A stretch of DNA of 64,000 nucleotides from Rhodocollybia butyracea (GCA_015501585.1 JADNRY010000103.1:1-64000); one strand, 5' to 3'. Positions 23,063 to 34,822 are shown, counted from the stretch's first letter. Notes: generated by a model not told the origin, from the sequence alone. Numbers and translations are program-made.

Positions 23063-24338
23063 ATGTTTGACAAGACGGCTATCGATGCACCCAGAATTCC
23101 GCCACTTGGTGGAGACGACGTGGATGCCACTGACCTGCATCTAGCTTTGTATGTGCCTAATCTTAGTGCCCCAGCTGAGTACGACAGCGACCGGCTCGCT
23201 GAACTTGGGAAAACGGTAAATTTAATTGAAGTATTTTGGACTATCGCTGAACATCGCTTAATATGCAGGCTCTTTCCAGTGTTGTGACGGATTACCTGTC
23301 TCAGAAGCGTCCGTTTTTAAGTGGAAAAACAATTCAAGTATGTCCTTAAGCATTGATCGAGTCCTGATGTTCAAAGGTCGACTGTTTAGCGGCTGAGATC
23401 TTCCATTCTCGGGGAAGGCACTATCCTTTCATGGCTCGAGTTTTACCCAAAGGAAAGGGGTCGTTTCCTCGATAGCCATCACTTCGATCCTACGGAGCAC
23501 CACCAGGTAAATGTCGAAGTTCATAGGTTTTCAGATCTATCTTCAATGCTACTAGTAGGAAATATATGACTTCTTTTGTGCATATGCAGGTGCTTTATAC
23601 ATCAGCAATGGAAGATCCACTCGTCCAGTGGTGGAAGAATGGATCATACAGCTGATTGAGGCATCTCCGGACGCAGCAGTTGATACGCATCAAGAGTCGC
23701 CAGATCTTAGCATTCCACCACCGACATATTCATCCGACTCTCGACCCCTTCCCGGTCCTCCCACTCAGCGTACACCATCAGCAAGTTCGCTAGAGACTCC
23801 ACCTGCTAGTCCTACAATCACATTGATGTCTACACATCGCTCCCCAAACGGCTCGATTTCTTATGTCGACCTGTTAGAAAAGATGGTGGTCACGAGAAAG
23901 GGGAAAACTGGGGGCACTGTAGTCTATAAAGATAACCAAGAAGGGAGGGACCATGATCCTCAATGGATTGTGAGATGCATTGGTATGGAGTCTTTCATCT
24001 TCACATGAGAAATGCTCGGCAATTGACACGTTGTATTTGATCTCGAAGTCAACGGTCAAGAAAAGGGAGCTGGCAAAGGGGAAAAGAAAAAACTGGCAAA
24101 GGAGATTGCTGCTCGTCAAGCTTGCCAAGCATTAAACTTACGGGTAGGCTACTAAAAGCTTTTTGCGGAGAAACTGATGCTTACATTATTTGCTAACTAG
24201 TTCGGATAAGTATCCCAGATGATGATGGCTAGATTATCACCTCCTAATCACCTCCTGGGACGAGATCAGCAATACTTATCCAGCTCGCAACAAATCACCC
24301 CCCATTTTGCTATTGAACCTCCGAGTCCAATCGTGTAA
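23063..24338 (+). CDS. Degenerate RNase III domain + dsRNA-binding domain protein
   Basis: Exons 23063-23215, 23269-23337, 23390-23506, 23559-23982 and 24049-24143, then a last exon. That exon is either 24219-24338 (continuing in a good frame) or a minimal one ending at 24209. The N-terminal half resembles an RNase III domain (EYDSDRLAELGKTALSSVVTD, then EIYDFFCAYAGALYI). The signature ERLEFLGD is changed to DRLAELGK, so the catalytic Asp is absent. After a Ser/Pro linker comes a good double-stranded RNA-binding domain: SYVDLLEKM, QWIVRCI|VNGQEKGAGKGEKKKLAKEIAARQA. It is probably a non-catalytic dsRNA-binding protein; a role in RNA silencing or ribosome biogenesis is only inference. Confidence 0.8.
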
Positions 24339-25068
24339 GTTGTGTTAGCCACCGACCAGGTGCGAGCATGTACATTTTTCTTGATAAATCCCTGGTGGAG
24401 CTGTAGCTTTTCGTATCAGTACTTCAGTACTAGTAGTGCCGTGACAAAGCTGGATGCAAAGAATTAGCCAGAGGAGGACATGAAGAGCCATCCTTGCCTT
24501 AGTTGTCAAGTTTGAACACCTCTACACCATAGAGGGCAAAGAATAACTTGGTGACCTCTCGCAGAATCTACTTTTAGAGCCTGCTCGAACATCATTAAAA
24601 TTGTAGGTTAATACATACAAACTGCAAGTTCTGGGTACCTTATAAGGCTTCAAATTGTTTCTACGCGTCATCAAAAAATGTAGTCGCGTCAATTTCATGG
24701 CCACCCAAAATGCGGTTGGAGCTGGTTGAGTCTCCTAAGGCGGCCCCTTCAAAAGTTCTTGACACTGGTCGCCCGCATACAGATGGACAGGCAGAGAAAT
24801 GAGGTTTCGATGGATTTATCGACAATCCTACATGCATGAGCATCATGCTCCATATAGTTGATAAAAGATATGGCTGCCCAATGGCTACGTTGAAGTCTCA
24901 AAGCGTTGCGCAAGTTGGCGGGTAAGTACGGATGTTTTTGATCCGGACGGCTTCTACGGCTCGCTTGATGAAGCTTTGATCCGATCGAGAGGCGGGCTTA
25001 TCTGCTTACCTTGGTCTCCAAGCTTCAATGTGGACTATCTGCAGCGTTTGGTGTTTGCGCAACCGTCA
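24339..25068. other. Intergenic; coding-looking frame upstream of the F-box gene
   Basis: From about 24863 a plus-strand frame stays open and continues in phase into the F-box gene (GYVEVSKRCASW, FDPDGFYGSLDEALIRS, NVDYLQRLVFAQPS), but it contains no ATG before 25069. It could be a further exon of that gene or a remnant of another. 24339-24860 holds nothing I can support. Confidence 0.35.
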
Positions 25069-26154
25069 ATGGGCTCTTATATCTCATTCACAGAACCTAA
25101 AGACCACGACCCACTAGATTTACAATGGTGCCAGTTGAGTGAATTCCTAAAATCCTTCCATGATACAAACTAACTTCGCTTAAGCATTCTATCCAACGCA
25201 CCGAAAGACATAGCTCGACTCATACTGGAATACGCTGCTCAGAATGACAACGCTACTGCTGCTTCCCTTTGTCTCGTATCGAGAGAGGTAAATGAGTGGA
25301 TTATCCCCATTCTCTACCACACAGTGGAATTCTCCCGGCACAAGCACATTGAAATGGCAGAACAAGGATACCCGTCACTAAAGCACACAAAAACTCTCGT
25401 GCTAGTGGACACAGAGGAAGTTTTGGACAACGGTCTATATACTTGCATGCTTCCCGATCCAGACTTCTTGGTCAATTCCTGCCCTTTGCTTTCTGAGCTT
25501 CATGTCTCCGAAAACACTGTCCGGGGGTCCCATGGGTACACAGTATTTCAGCACTTACAGCGGCTCATTGTTCACGGGCGCACCTACCTCAGGCCTGGTG
25601 AATTCGTCTTTTTACCGCTCTATCCTCATCTTACCCATCTCGCTTTCATCCACGACATTCCGCGGAATTTCGCCAAGAAAGCTGCGGACTACTTTCCCCA
25701 TCTCACTCATTTCGCTTGTTCGTACCGCGTGCGGGGAACAAACAGCGAGACGCCCGTATTGGAGACATCGGGGATGCTAGAAGACACGCTCTCGTGCCTG
25801 CTTGACAATGTCCTCGAAGTGCCTTCGATCCGCGTCATCGTTGTTACTGTTCAGGACTTTGCCAAAGTGCATACGGAGCCTTTGTCGGATGAGGCACGAG
25901 AGGGACAGATACACAAACTCCTGAAAAGAATCGCCTGGAAGCATACCCCCAAGGTGGTATTCTTCTATTTGACTTCGCAGGAGAACGGGCAGAAGGATGA
26001 TTTACCCGATCCCGAATGGTGGGATATCTCATCCAATCGCTCATTTTGGGCTAGAGCAGAACAGATCGTCATGAAAAACATAGAAGTTAGAAACCCCGCT
26101 TTTAATTTATGTGATAAAATACCAGTCGAGGCTAGATATGTACGTACAGTTTAG
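25069..26154 (+). CDS. F-box-like domain protein
   Basis: Two exons, 25069-25127 and 25185-26154, give 342 residues. The 57-bp intron carries CTAAC before TTAAG, and skipping it removes an in-frame TAA at 25171. The start MGSYISFTEPKDHDPLDLQ leads directly into the F-box-like domain: LSNAPKDIARLILEYAA, ATAASLCLVSREVNEWIIPILYHTV (residues ~21-65). The rest resembles a degenerate repeat region typical of Agaricomycete F-box-like proteins (CPLLSELHV, YPHLTHLAFIHD, FPHLTHFACSY). It probably acts as a substrate adaptor in an SCF-type ubiquitin ligase; the target is unknown. An in-frame open extension upstream makes the N-terminus uncertain. Confidence 0.75.
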
Positions 26155-26554
26155 AGTTTAGTCGATATTGCACTTGCCCACTAAGGCAGAACTCGAACAA
26201 GCGATATTGAGCTCACAGATGAAAGGTCGCTCAGACAATCGAAAAAGCTCTGCGTCATCTTCGAATTGACGAGCTAATACTAACGAAGATAGAAATACAT
26301 GTGTACACGTGGGGGAAGCATGCAAGAGGTCGTACGTAAATAACTAGTATATAGCATGCGTAGACGCGACGCTAACGCTTCACCGATGTGAAGGGCATGC
26401 AGAAAAGGAAACAGGTTGAACCGAAAAGGACCGCCGACGACGAAACCAAAGACATAAGAAAAAGGAAAAAGTATGAGGCTCCGTGATAAAGATACAGATT
26501 AGTTGGATAGCGATGGAAGAGGAATGAGGGATGAAGGGCTCGAATAAGAATCCT

Positions 26555-28847
26555 TCAATTTTTTGGTGATGGTTCCCGCAGTGTAGGGTGTACGAATTGC
26601 TCGTGAAGAGCTTTACCAGCGGGAACCTAGGGAGACAAGTATTAACGATGAACAGCGAACAAGAGCGGGAAGGCAACTGACCATTGGGAACACATGCTCA
26701 TTCTTCTCTACCACGCACTCCATCAATACAGGTCTCGAGTTATCATACTCAAGGAACTCCTTCATCTTCGCCGGCAGATCTTCTGCGCTAGTGCACTTGA
26801 TAGCGTGGACGTTCATCGCCTGAGCAAGACGGACAAAGTCGGGGTTGGTCATCTTCGTATGCGAATAACGCGCATCGTAGAAGAGGTCTGTTGTAACACG
26901 CAAGAATTGAGTCAGCTGAGAAACAGCGTCTATCAGGATTGGGCTACCGTACCTTGCCACTGCAAAACCATTCCCTGGAAGTCGTTGTTTAGCACAAGCA
27001 CTTTGATACCGATGTTATACTGCGAAGCTGTCTGGAGTTCCATAGCGGTCATGCTGAACGAAGCATCACCGTCGATATCAATAACGATCTTCTGAGGAGC
27101 GGCGACCTTGGCACCAATTCCGCCGGGAAGACCAAAGCCCATAGTCTGAAAGACGCTTATTTAGCCAAGTTCGTTGAGATGAAGTAGTAGCGCTTACACC
27201 AAGACCTCCAGAAGTAACCATTGACTGGGGGCGGGTCCAGCGGTAAAACTGGGCGGCCCACATCTGATGTTGACCAACACCAGTAGAAATGATGACATCC
27301 TCTTTTTTATCCTTCACCTGTCGGTCCAACTCTTCTATGACCTCCTGTGGCTTCATCGTCTCACCGGCTTTCGACTTCACATATGTGAAAGGATACCTCT
27401 CCTTCGACTGCTTGATCTCCGCAAACCAGTCGTTGCGAGGGGATGATTTGATGAGAGGAACGAGAGACGCCAGATTGGTAGCAACGTCACCGACAATGGG
27501 GATCGAGGCCTCGACGACTTTGTTGATGTTCTTCGGTTGGATCTCGAAGTGGATGATTCCACCGCGGCCTGCAGCAGCAGCAGCTCGGGCGGCAGGCGCG
27601 AATGTCTTGAGCGTCCCAGTTACACGGTCGTCGAAACGTGCGCCAAGAGCGATGATGACGTCGGCGCGCTGCATGGCAATGTTGGCGTAGGCGCTACCGT
27701 GCATACCGAGCATGTGCAGACTTTTTTCGTTTGTCTCATCGAATGCACCAAGACCTTGGAGGGTAGTGGTAACGGGGATGTTACCTTCGTGGACCAGTCG
27801 CGTGAGCAGTTCAGGTCCCATAGGTGATGAAAGAACGCCGTTACCAGCGTAGATCAGAGGTCGTTGGGCTTGGTTGATGAGAGCAGCCGCTTGTCGAATC
27901 AAGGCGATGTCGACGGGGGCTTCGAGGGCTTGTAGAGGATTCGAGGGAAGACCGAGATTGATACCAGGTGTAGTCGCCTTGTAAGGTAACGGTGTACGCA
28001 GGATTCCGGCAGTAACATCCTTGGGAAGGTCGACGAGAACGGGGCCAGGACGACCGGAAGTCGCGATTTTGAATGCCTCGTTTATCCGCCTGGGAAGTTC
28101 AGCGATATCCTTTACCATGACGTTCCATTTCGTGCAACTGCGTGAGATACCAATGATATCGGCTTCCTGGAACGCATCTGAACCGATCGCAGATGTAGCA
28201 ACTTGGCCGGTGAAGACAACCAAAGGAATACCGTCGCTCAAGGCGTCTTGCATTGGTGTGATCACGTTGGTTGCGCCAGGACCGGAGGTAACAACAACAA
28301 CGCCGGGTTTTCCGGATACACGAGCGTATCCTTCAGCCATATGTCCTGCGCCCTGTTCATGACGAGGAACGACAAAATCAAAGTATGGTGACTTGTATAT
28401 GGCATCGAAGACGGGAAGGATAGCTCCACCAGCATAACCAAAGATGTGCTTGACACCGTGTCGAAGCATCATCTCATGGAATATTTGACCGCCAGATAAT
28501 CCGACAAAAGTGTGGTCCAGAGGAGCGTTAGGCTCTGGGCCAGGACCTGAAGGGAGATCTATGTTTGTGTTTTGTGACGGTACTTGTTGAAAGCCTGGGG
28601 CAGGGGAAGGACGTCTGGAAAAAAGAAATTAAAAATTAGAAAATTGGTTCGATGAGTGTAACTATGCATACTCTGTGGGGGCGACTGTAGCATTTCTTAA
28701 AGATGTACGACTGATATGTCTCGCATGTTCCCGTACTCTTGATTTTGCTTCTACCATCGAAGAACTAGCTGAAGTTGACCGAAATCGTACAAACGATGCT
28801 TTTTGGGGCATCCCATGTGCCCGCATTCGGACTGCAGGGAGGGTCAT
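26555..28847 (-). CDS. ILV2: Acetolactate synthase catalytic subunit, mitochondrial
   Basis: Thiamine-diphosphate enzyme joining two pyruvates to acetolactate (or pyruvate plus 2-oxobutyrate), the first common step of valine, leucine and isoleucine synthesis. Exons 28847-28672, 28614-27198, 27145-26953, 26887-26682 and 26626-26555 give 687 residues. A basic N-terminus fits a mitochondrial presequence. The ThDP-activating Glu lies in PRHEQGAGHMAEGYAR (~145), the central domain is complete, and the ThDP/Mg motif is GDASFSM...LNND, followed by MVLQWQ. At about residue 198 the conserved Pro of TGQVP is Ala (TGQVATSAIGSDAFQEAD). The last intron uses a weaker donor (GTCAGT). An upstream in-frame ATG (28934) gives a hydrophobic extension and was not chosen. 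Confidence 0.96.
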
Positions 28848-29706
28848 TTTAAAGAAGGGAATGTTAGCCAAAGAGATGGCTGGTAGAAAGAAGAGAATGA
28901 GGAACAAGTCAGCTCCACTGAACTTTTGAATCAATTTCTCCCATGACTCGAATCAAACCGGCGAAGCCGCCGATACTTTTTTTATCCAGTCACATGTTTA
29001 CGATTAGATTTCGCCCGAGCGCCTAATATACTGATTCATGTTTCTTGCTTTTTCCGTATTCCTTTCGTTTGTATGACGCTCTTGATATAATGTTTATTGT
29101 AGTTGTTTGCGCTCCCAATGGCCCCCCCAAATAAAAGTCGCTTTTGGTTGCCGACAGAACTACCCAAGAACTAACTTCATTTTAGGTGATTCTCCAGGGC
29201 GATCATTGGTCTGGACCTTTCATTTTGCGTTCATTGAACTGCCATGTAATAGGTATTGTATTATTTTCTGATGTATGCTTGTACAATTTTCAAGTAGTAG
29301 ACTTGGATTTGTAAGTAGTCCTGTACAGTTTGTAACTGCAACCGTTCAGTCAGACTTAATGGACGCCGTTCATGGAAATCTAATCTGGAAACGTGTGACT
29401 TTAGATAACAAAATATGTATGATCGGCCGTACGTGATGTATCGGTCGATCGCTCTCCGGGCCGTAGTCTTTCTTTACGCCGCCATCTTGTCCTACGAATC
29501 AAAGTCAGCCAGAGCTCAAGAAAAAGCAATATTCATCTCTGTGTCATCTGCCTTAGTAGCATGACCATTCGTCTACCATAGGAAGCTCGCAGCAGCTCAT
29601 GATCTCAGGACTGTGCCTTTCAACGGTGTTTTCTCGGTAGAAAACAGTACATATAAAAACCTCCTTCCAACCTTCTTTACTTCAAAAGAGTCCGTACTCC
29701 ACAAGG
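28848..29706. promoter_or_regulatory. Divergent promoter region of ILV2 and the esterase gene
   Basis: About 860 bp between two divergently transcribed genes, with no frame of interest. CATATAAAAACC near 29650 is a plausible TATA box about 55 bp upstream of the esterase ATG. I see no clear Gcn4-type TGACTCA in the part next to ILV2, so amino-acid control is not shown. Confidence 0.45.
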
Positions 29707-31196
29707 ATGTTTAGACCGCTTTTGGCTGCGATCTGTATATCTCTTAGTACTCAAGTAGTACTCGGCAAGTTTACCTGGGGCGATGCAAAGTTTCTGTTCG
29801 CCTTTGGTGATTCGTACACAACCGACGGTGAGCCATACAGTATTGCTACTACAGCTTTATCGCCGTTGTTAAGCGCTATCTAGGGTTTAATATCTCAGCC
29901 GGTATAGACTCGCCAGTCCCAGGATTTGTGAGTAGATCGTTTGCTCTATTTATTGAGCTGTAACCCATTTCTCGTGCAAAATCAGACATCTTCCAATGGG
30001 CCCAATTGGGTCAATTTTTTGAGTTAGCGTTTGTACCCTATTGATGAACGTCTGAACTTAACTCGGATTTTCAAGGTGGCACGTATAATGTTACCGATAC
30101 AAAGGTTCGTTGTAAGGCATCTAGTCTTGCCGATCATACCCATTCCCCTATTACTAGGTGTTCAATCTCGCGTCTGGAGGTGCAACAATCGACGCAGCCC
30201 TCGTTCCTCCTTTCGAACCTACAGTCCTGTAAGTACCTCCCATGCCACTGTGTAATCTACTTACCCGGACGCCCTTCAATGTAGTTCCATAGTCGACCAA
30301 GTCACTCAGTTCTCAGAAATCCTGGCATCGAAACCTCCTGGGGCGGAATGGAACAGCACGAATTCGTTATTTGCGGTTTGGATTGGAATAAACGACGTGG
30401 TATGGTTATTTCGATCTTAGATTGTTTGATATGGGTTATTCATTTCCTGTTCGTCACATGCAGGGGGCTTCCTTCCCATGGGTAAGAATCTCTAATCTTT
30501 AGTCAACGGTACCAGTAAGAATGCTTACCTCGATACAGACGAACATCACCCGACCAGCATTTTACGAGGTGTTGATGGCACGACTTACCTCGCAGGTACC
30601 CTATTTTTGGTTGTCTCAATACGCAAACTTGAACCTAAAAATTTTCGTCCAGATCGATATTCTCTACGAATCCGGTGGCCGTTCTTTCGTCTTCCTCACT
30701 GTCCCTCCCACAGATCGCGCCCCGCTCCAAATCGTAGACGGCCCGCGCACCGACGCACAATTCAAGACGGATTTAGCGGAATACAACGACCAACTCGTCA
30801 TTATGACCCAAAATTTCACTAAGCACCATCCAGACGTAGAGTTCATGATGGTATTTGACACCAGGCCTGTGTTTAATACGCTGTTGGACAATGCGGAAGC
30901 TTTTGGATTCGTGAATATCACAGGGTTTTGCGAGGCGTACGAAAATGGGACACCGAACACTGCAACCCAGGTGGCGGGGTGCGCGCCTGTGTCCAGTTAT
31001 TTGTGAGTATCGCAAACATCAGGGAACTCATATCGCTGATTGCGTTGTTTTTTTTAGCTGGCTTAACACATTACATCCATTGTTTATCGTTCACAAGTCC
31101 GTTTCCATCCTACGCGTCTGTGAATCCAATGCTCATGCTCGTCCTCCTTTATTCAGCATTCTTGCACATGCTCTGTCCACTGCACTCAGCACCTAG
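29707..31196 (+). CDS. Secreted GDSL/SGNH esterase, CE16-like
   Basis: Secreted ester hydrolase, probably acting on acetylated plant-wall oligosaccharides. Eleven small exons give ~306 residues: 29707-29827, 29884-29927, 29986-30022, 30076-30104, 30158-30228, 30285-30399, 30464-30481, 30539-30595, 30653-31002, 31058-31096 and 31157-31196. The signal peptide is [24 protein letters not shown] blocks are visible: [11 protein letters not shown] (Ser), [12 protein letters not shown] (Gly), WIGINDV (Asn) and [10 protein letters not shown] (His). The last intron (31097-31156) is supported by the pseudogene copy at 41.5 kb, where flanking exon text is kept but the intron differs in length. Fragments of this gene recur at 41074-41640 and 44714-44785. 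Confidence 0.87.
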
Positions 31197-31399
31197 TAAC
31201 AGTAAAAAATGAAACGGTGTCGAAAGCTGAGGTTTTCGATTTATTAAATAAATACCGTTTGACCGTCACAAAATTCTAATTATCCTGATGTCCGCTCCAA
31301 TTTTCAGATAATCACTGAACCCACGATGTTTGATTTTTGTGAAGATTAGTCTACCAATTTGACAAGCTTTTACGGTAATGATGGACCACCCCATTGCCG

Positions 31400-31560
31400 T
31401 CCGGCCAGAGCATGTCTCGACACTTTCTTTGAATAACGAGCCGTTCGGACTGAGGCGGGACTTCCGATGTAGAATAAGCGGACATGTCCCAAACAGCCGA
31501 CAATGCCCGGCCCTGCAGCCTCTCGTTCCATCCCTTCCTATATCTTGAGTGGTACACTTG
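31400..31560 (+). pseudogene. Duplicated promoter and first codons of the SDR gene (copy 1)
   Basis: The text CAGCCGACAATGCCC followed by CTGCAGCCTCTCGTTCC and the upstream CTGAGGCGGGACTTCCGATG correspond to the sequence around the start codon of the intact SDR gene at 48452. The coding part stops after about 15 codons. The ATG is at 31503. It is a decapitated 5' fragment, not a gene. Confidence 0.6.
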
Positions 31561-31695
31561 AGTAAAAATTGCTGGATTCACGTGGCGACTCGAAGGAAAC
31601 ATATAAGTACAATTTATAGGCCGAACCGTCGTAGAGAGTAGCAAAACATTTCCAGATTCCGATAGTCACATCTTACGCAATCTACACCACAACTG

Positions 31696-32954
31696 TTATT
31701 CTCCCATCGAATCTGCTGCTGCCAAATGGATATGAGTTGCTTTGTACCAGCTCTACAAACAGGATCTACTGATGATTAAAGATATGCCTGAACTAGGAAA
31801 GTACTCGCCGATAAAGATAGATGAGTCAGCTTCAAATGAAGTATTGAAGATGGACAGCCCATGAATTGGGCCAGGATACTTCCCAGTTATCAGTGTGGCA
31901 ATACAAGAATGACAACCCAGTCAAAGTGTTAAACTTACCTGCGTAAATTTCAAGTAAGTCGGGTCCGGACTATCTATGCGATAAGAAACGAATGTTTCTC
32001 TATATACAGTTTGGAAGGGAACAGGATTCTTCCCATCAGGTCCTATCATGTTGATAGTGTTCGTGTAGTTAATGCTGTCTGAAGACTATCAGTTGAACAC
32101 GAGTGCCTTCAACGTGAATGATCAACATACAAGAGTATCTGCCGTCCCCTAGATCGGATTCATATGTCTCTGGATATTGGGACTTGTGTATGGTTTCTGG
32201 AGTAGTCCACAATGTGAAGACGGTTGGCCAAAAGAGTGGCCCGGATGAGGTGACGGTACCCGAATGTACGATTATCAAGGTAACATCGTTTGAATTGGCG
32301 TGACGGTAGCCATACACATCCAAAACCCAATTCGTGCCGTCAACCCTGTAAGTTTGACTGTAATTTATTCAGCATTCAGCAATACCGTAGGGAAACCGTT
32401 TTTACTTTACGAAGCCCTTGGTGCCGTATGGTGGAGTGAGATGTTGCTCGACGCTACTGGTAAAGGTCATGAGAAGAGATGTGATAGATCAACGGAACGA
32501 CATACTCCCGTTCACTGCCCTCAGTGGCCTTAACGTAGTCCCTAGCATTGAGGAGCTATAAGGTGATGTCAAAAGCCTTCCAAGAGTGACACGACATGCC
32601 TGGGGATCTCAATCGCTTTGGGAAAGTCGGCGACGTTGAGTTGGGACCTACATGCAAATATACAATGAGAAATGCTTATGAAAAGTATGGTAGAACAAAG
32701 CCATGCAATCGTGTGTTGTCCATCACAGCTTCCATGAGGGCATTGTGCGACTCGGGGTTTTTCATCGCAGCTGCGAAAATGGCCTCGTACGAGGAATCTA
32801 GCTTGGTACCATCCTCGATGGCCTTGACGAGGGTGGCAACATGATGCTCCTCAACACCTTGAGCACCGTCACTGTGGGTAACAGTTGAAGGATGAGCGAA
32901 CGGTGTGACACTCGTAAGAACGCACGAGATCAAGTCGGTGCTTGAAGAAGACAT
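31696..32954 (-). CDS. Array gene family, copy 1 (unrecognised multi-exon protein)
   Basis: Minus-strand gene, start MSSSSTDLISCVL at 32954. Text in order after splicing: GVEEHHVATLVKAI, YEAIFAAAMKNPES (helical), SQLNVADFPKAIEIP, DYVKATEGSERDSVEQHL, PYGTKGFV|NQTYRVDGTNWVLDVYGYR, WPTVFTLWTTPETIHKSQYP, then across a GTATGT..CTTCAG intron RYSYSINYTNTINMIGPDGK and TVYRETFVSYRIDSPDPTYLKF, and probably a short tail ending near 31696. The predicted C-terminal half is beta-rich with aromatic residues. The donor of the intron after NTRLHG is unclear, so copy 1 may also be slightly damaged. I do not recognise the family. Copies lie at 36554, 42475 and 45270. Confidence 0.6.
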
Positions 32955-33072
32955 TTGAGATGAACTTGAAGTGAAGAGTGGGGCCGTGGGGGTGAAGAGT
33001 AGAGAATGGATTTTTAAGTAAAGCTCTTGTTCGCGTGACCACAGCCATGTTCATCAAGTTTTGTTCAAGTCA

Positions 33073-33081
33073 TCAGATTTC
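33073..33081. repeat. Left 9-bp target-site duplication
   Basis: TCAGATTTC, repeated at 35910-35918. In the related uninterrupted block at 43819-43835 the sequence reads straight through (GTCATCGGATTTCCCAACCACC), which shows that the DNA between the two copies was inserted. Confidence 0.8.
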
Positions 33082-33775
33082 GGGCTAGGTGATTTTGCCG
33101 TGCAGCCGGTGCGTGGTGCGTGCGGTGCGTGCACGTCCCTACTGGTGCGTGTCACATGGTGCGTGCATATGTATATTACGAAGTCAGTTTTGATTATAAA
33201 GTCAGTAATACCGCTGTAATTTCTATCAGTTTCTGGCAATCGTTACATATGTATATTATGAAGTCATTTTTGGCTATGAACTTAGCCAATAGCGCTGTAT
33301 TTGTACCAGTTTTCGGCCATTGTCAAGCTCCCAACGAAGTCTGTTACTGTAATTTTACACAAATTCTACATAATAGTACGTTTTGGATAGATTGTGAATA
33401 GAAAATTGGCAATCTCATTACACGCATCTCGTACACTGGCACGCACCCGCATCACTGACATGCACCAGGCACGCACCCGTGCACGCACTCGTGCACGCAC
33501 TCCCGCACCACCGGCACGCACCCCGCATCAGTTTGTGGGGTGCGTGCAAGGGTGCGTGCCGCTAATGTCAGGTGCGTGCAGGTGCGTGACTCGGTGCGTG
33601 CAGGTGCGTGCGGTCACTGCGGTGAGCGACTTATCGGGGACCGAATTTTTGCCATCGGGAGCCGGTCAACACGTCTCATTTAAGATTTATTTGATGCGGT
33701 TACTGGGCGCAATCGACCCAGCGGGCGTGAAAAATTATTCGGTGTTCCTTCAGTCCAACATCTCAATTCTCTTCT

Positions 33776-34357
33776 ATGCAAATGTATTCTGGCCCGCCTC
33801 CATGGCTAGGCACTCGAGTCAAAGTCATATCTGGCCATTATAAGTCACATTGGGGAATAGTGAGGGATGTACACCGCTGGGTGGCCAGTGTCAGTGGTCT
33901 GCATCTCACATTGAAGATCATGGCATGGACATCTCAAGGAGTCAACCCACAGGTTAGAGTTGACTATGATTATGTCCGGGAACCACAGTTTGTGGACACT
34001 TCTAATTTTATATACGCTACTTACTGGTTTTCGCTCAGAAATTGGAGAACCCTCATTAAAATTGCACCTTTACAACCCTCACAAATGTTCTATCAGCTCC
34101 GACCTGATTATATTCCATGGTCGTTCAGCAGGTCATACATTCCTCAGCCACAGCCTGTACAAACCTTTACTAGAACTCCCCCACCATCTCCTAATGCAAG
34201 TCGTGATGCTATGGAACTGTGGTGGGAACCAGTCAATGACGAAGTATACAGATTTTTATTCCAAGCGGAAAATTATGCTGACTCTCAAGTATTAGCCTGT
34301 GCACACTGTGCAGCAAGCAGAACAAACACATTGGATCCTAAATCCTGCATTCAATAA
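33776..34357 (+). CDS. KOW-like ORF carried by the TIR element
   Basis: A 193-codon frame. PPPWLGTRVKVISGHYKSHW followed by GIVRDVHR resembles a KOW-type module (G..V.V..G..KG..G.V..V), followed by SGLHLTLKIMAW and VRVDYDYV. The Pro-rich C-terminal part (YIPQPQPVQTFTRTPPPSP) has no fold I recognise. I have the impression that ORFs of this kind are associated with transposable elements in Agaricomycetes; here it sits inside the element bounded by target duplications. It may be a fragment of a longer spliced gene. Confidence 0.5.
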   Translation: MQMYSGPPPWLGTRVKVISGHYKSHWGIVRDVHRWVASVSGLHLTLKIMAWTSQGVNPQVRVDYDYVREPQFVDTSNFIYATYWFSLRNWRTLIKIAPLQPSQMFYQLRPDYIPWSFSRSYIPQPQPVQTFTRTPPPSPNASRDAMELWWEPVNDEVYRFLFQAENYADSQVLACAHCAASRTNTLDPKSCIQ

Positions 34358-34446
34358 CAAAGAGTTGAAACTCTCGATTCATCACAGTCACCCGAAAGGT
34401 AGAAGAGGAGGCACTACATGGATACGCGTCAGTGACAGTATTATTA

Positions 34447-34749
34447 CTATTCAAAAACAGGGGAGGAACCGGGAATATCTAGATCCTGGGATGGTTTTGA
34501 GGCCAACGAAAGATCAAATGGTACCCACTTAGAGAAATCATGAGGTTGGGAAGGTGGATAGGAAGAAGGAGGGGGAGGTTGTGTTTTCTGAATGAACTGA
34601 GAGGCATAAGGCAGACCTGGAACAGGGACAAAGTTGCCATGTAGGTCACGAGTGTAAAGACTGTGAGATGGTAGTGGTTGGATTCTACAGACAGTTGGAC
34701 TTTTCAGAGAGGTTTGTTTTGCTTCAGTGTAGCCAACAATGACACCTAA
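34447..34749 (-). pseudogene. Orphan coding exon on the minus strand of the element
   Basis: About 100 open codons bounded upstream by an acceptor-like CTAG at 34750-34753. The text runs LGVIVGYTEAKQTSLKSP, YTRDLHGNFVPVPGLPYA, QPPPPSSYPPSQPHDFSKW and ends at a stop at 34447-34449. Its style (V..Y.....P, then Pro-rich) resembles the C-terminal part of the plus-strand KOW-like ORF, so the two may be inverted pieces of related genes. No promoter or start is visible. Confidence 0.4.
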
Positions 34750-34822
34750 CTAGGAGTGAGTAAAACAACTAGACTGAAGGAAGGACGTGCATTTACCATT
34801 CCTGTAGAATGGGAGTATGTTC

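Noticed and set aside
27289..28391. Plus-strand ORFs over 27.3-28.4 kb
   Set aside because: They are antisense shadows of the acetolactate synthase exons, which have unmistakable family motifs.
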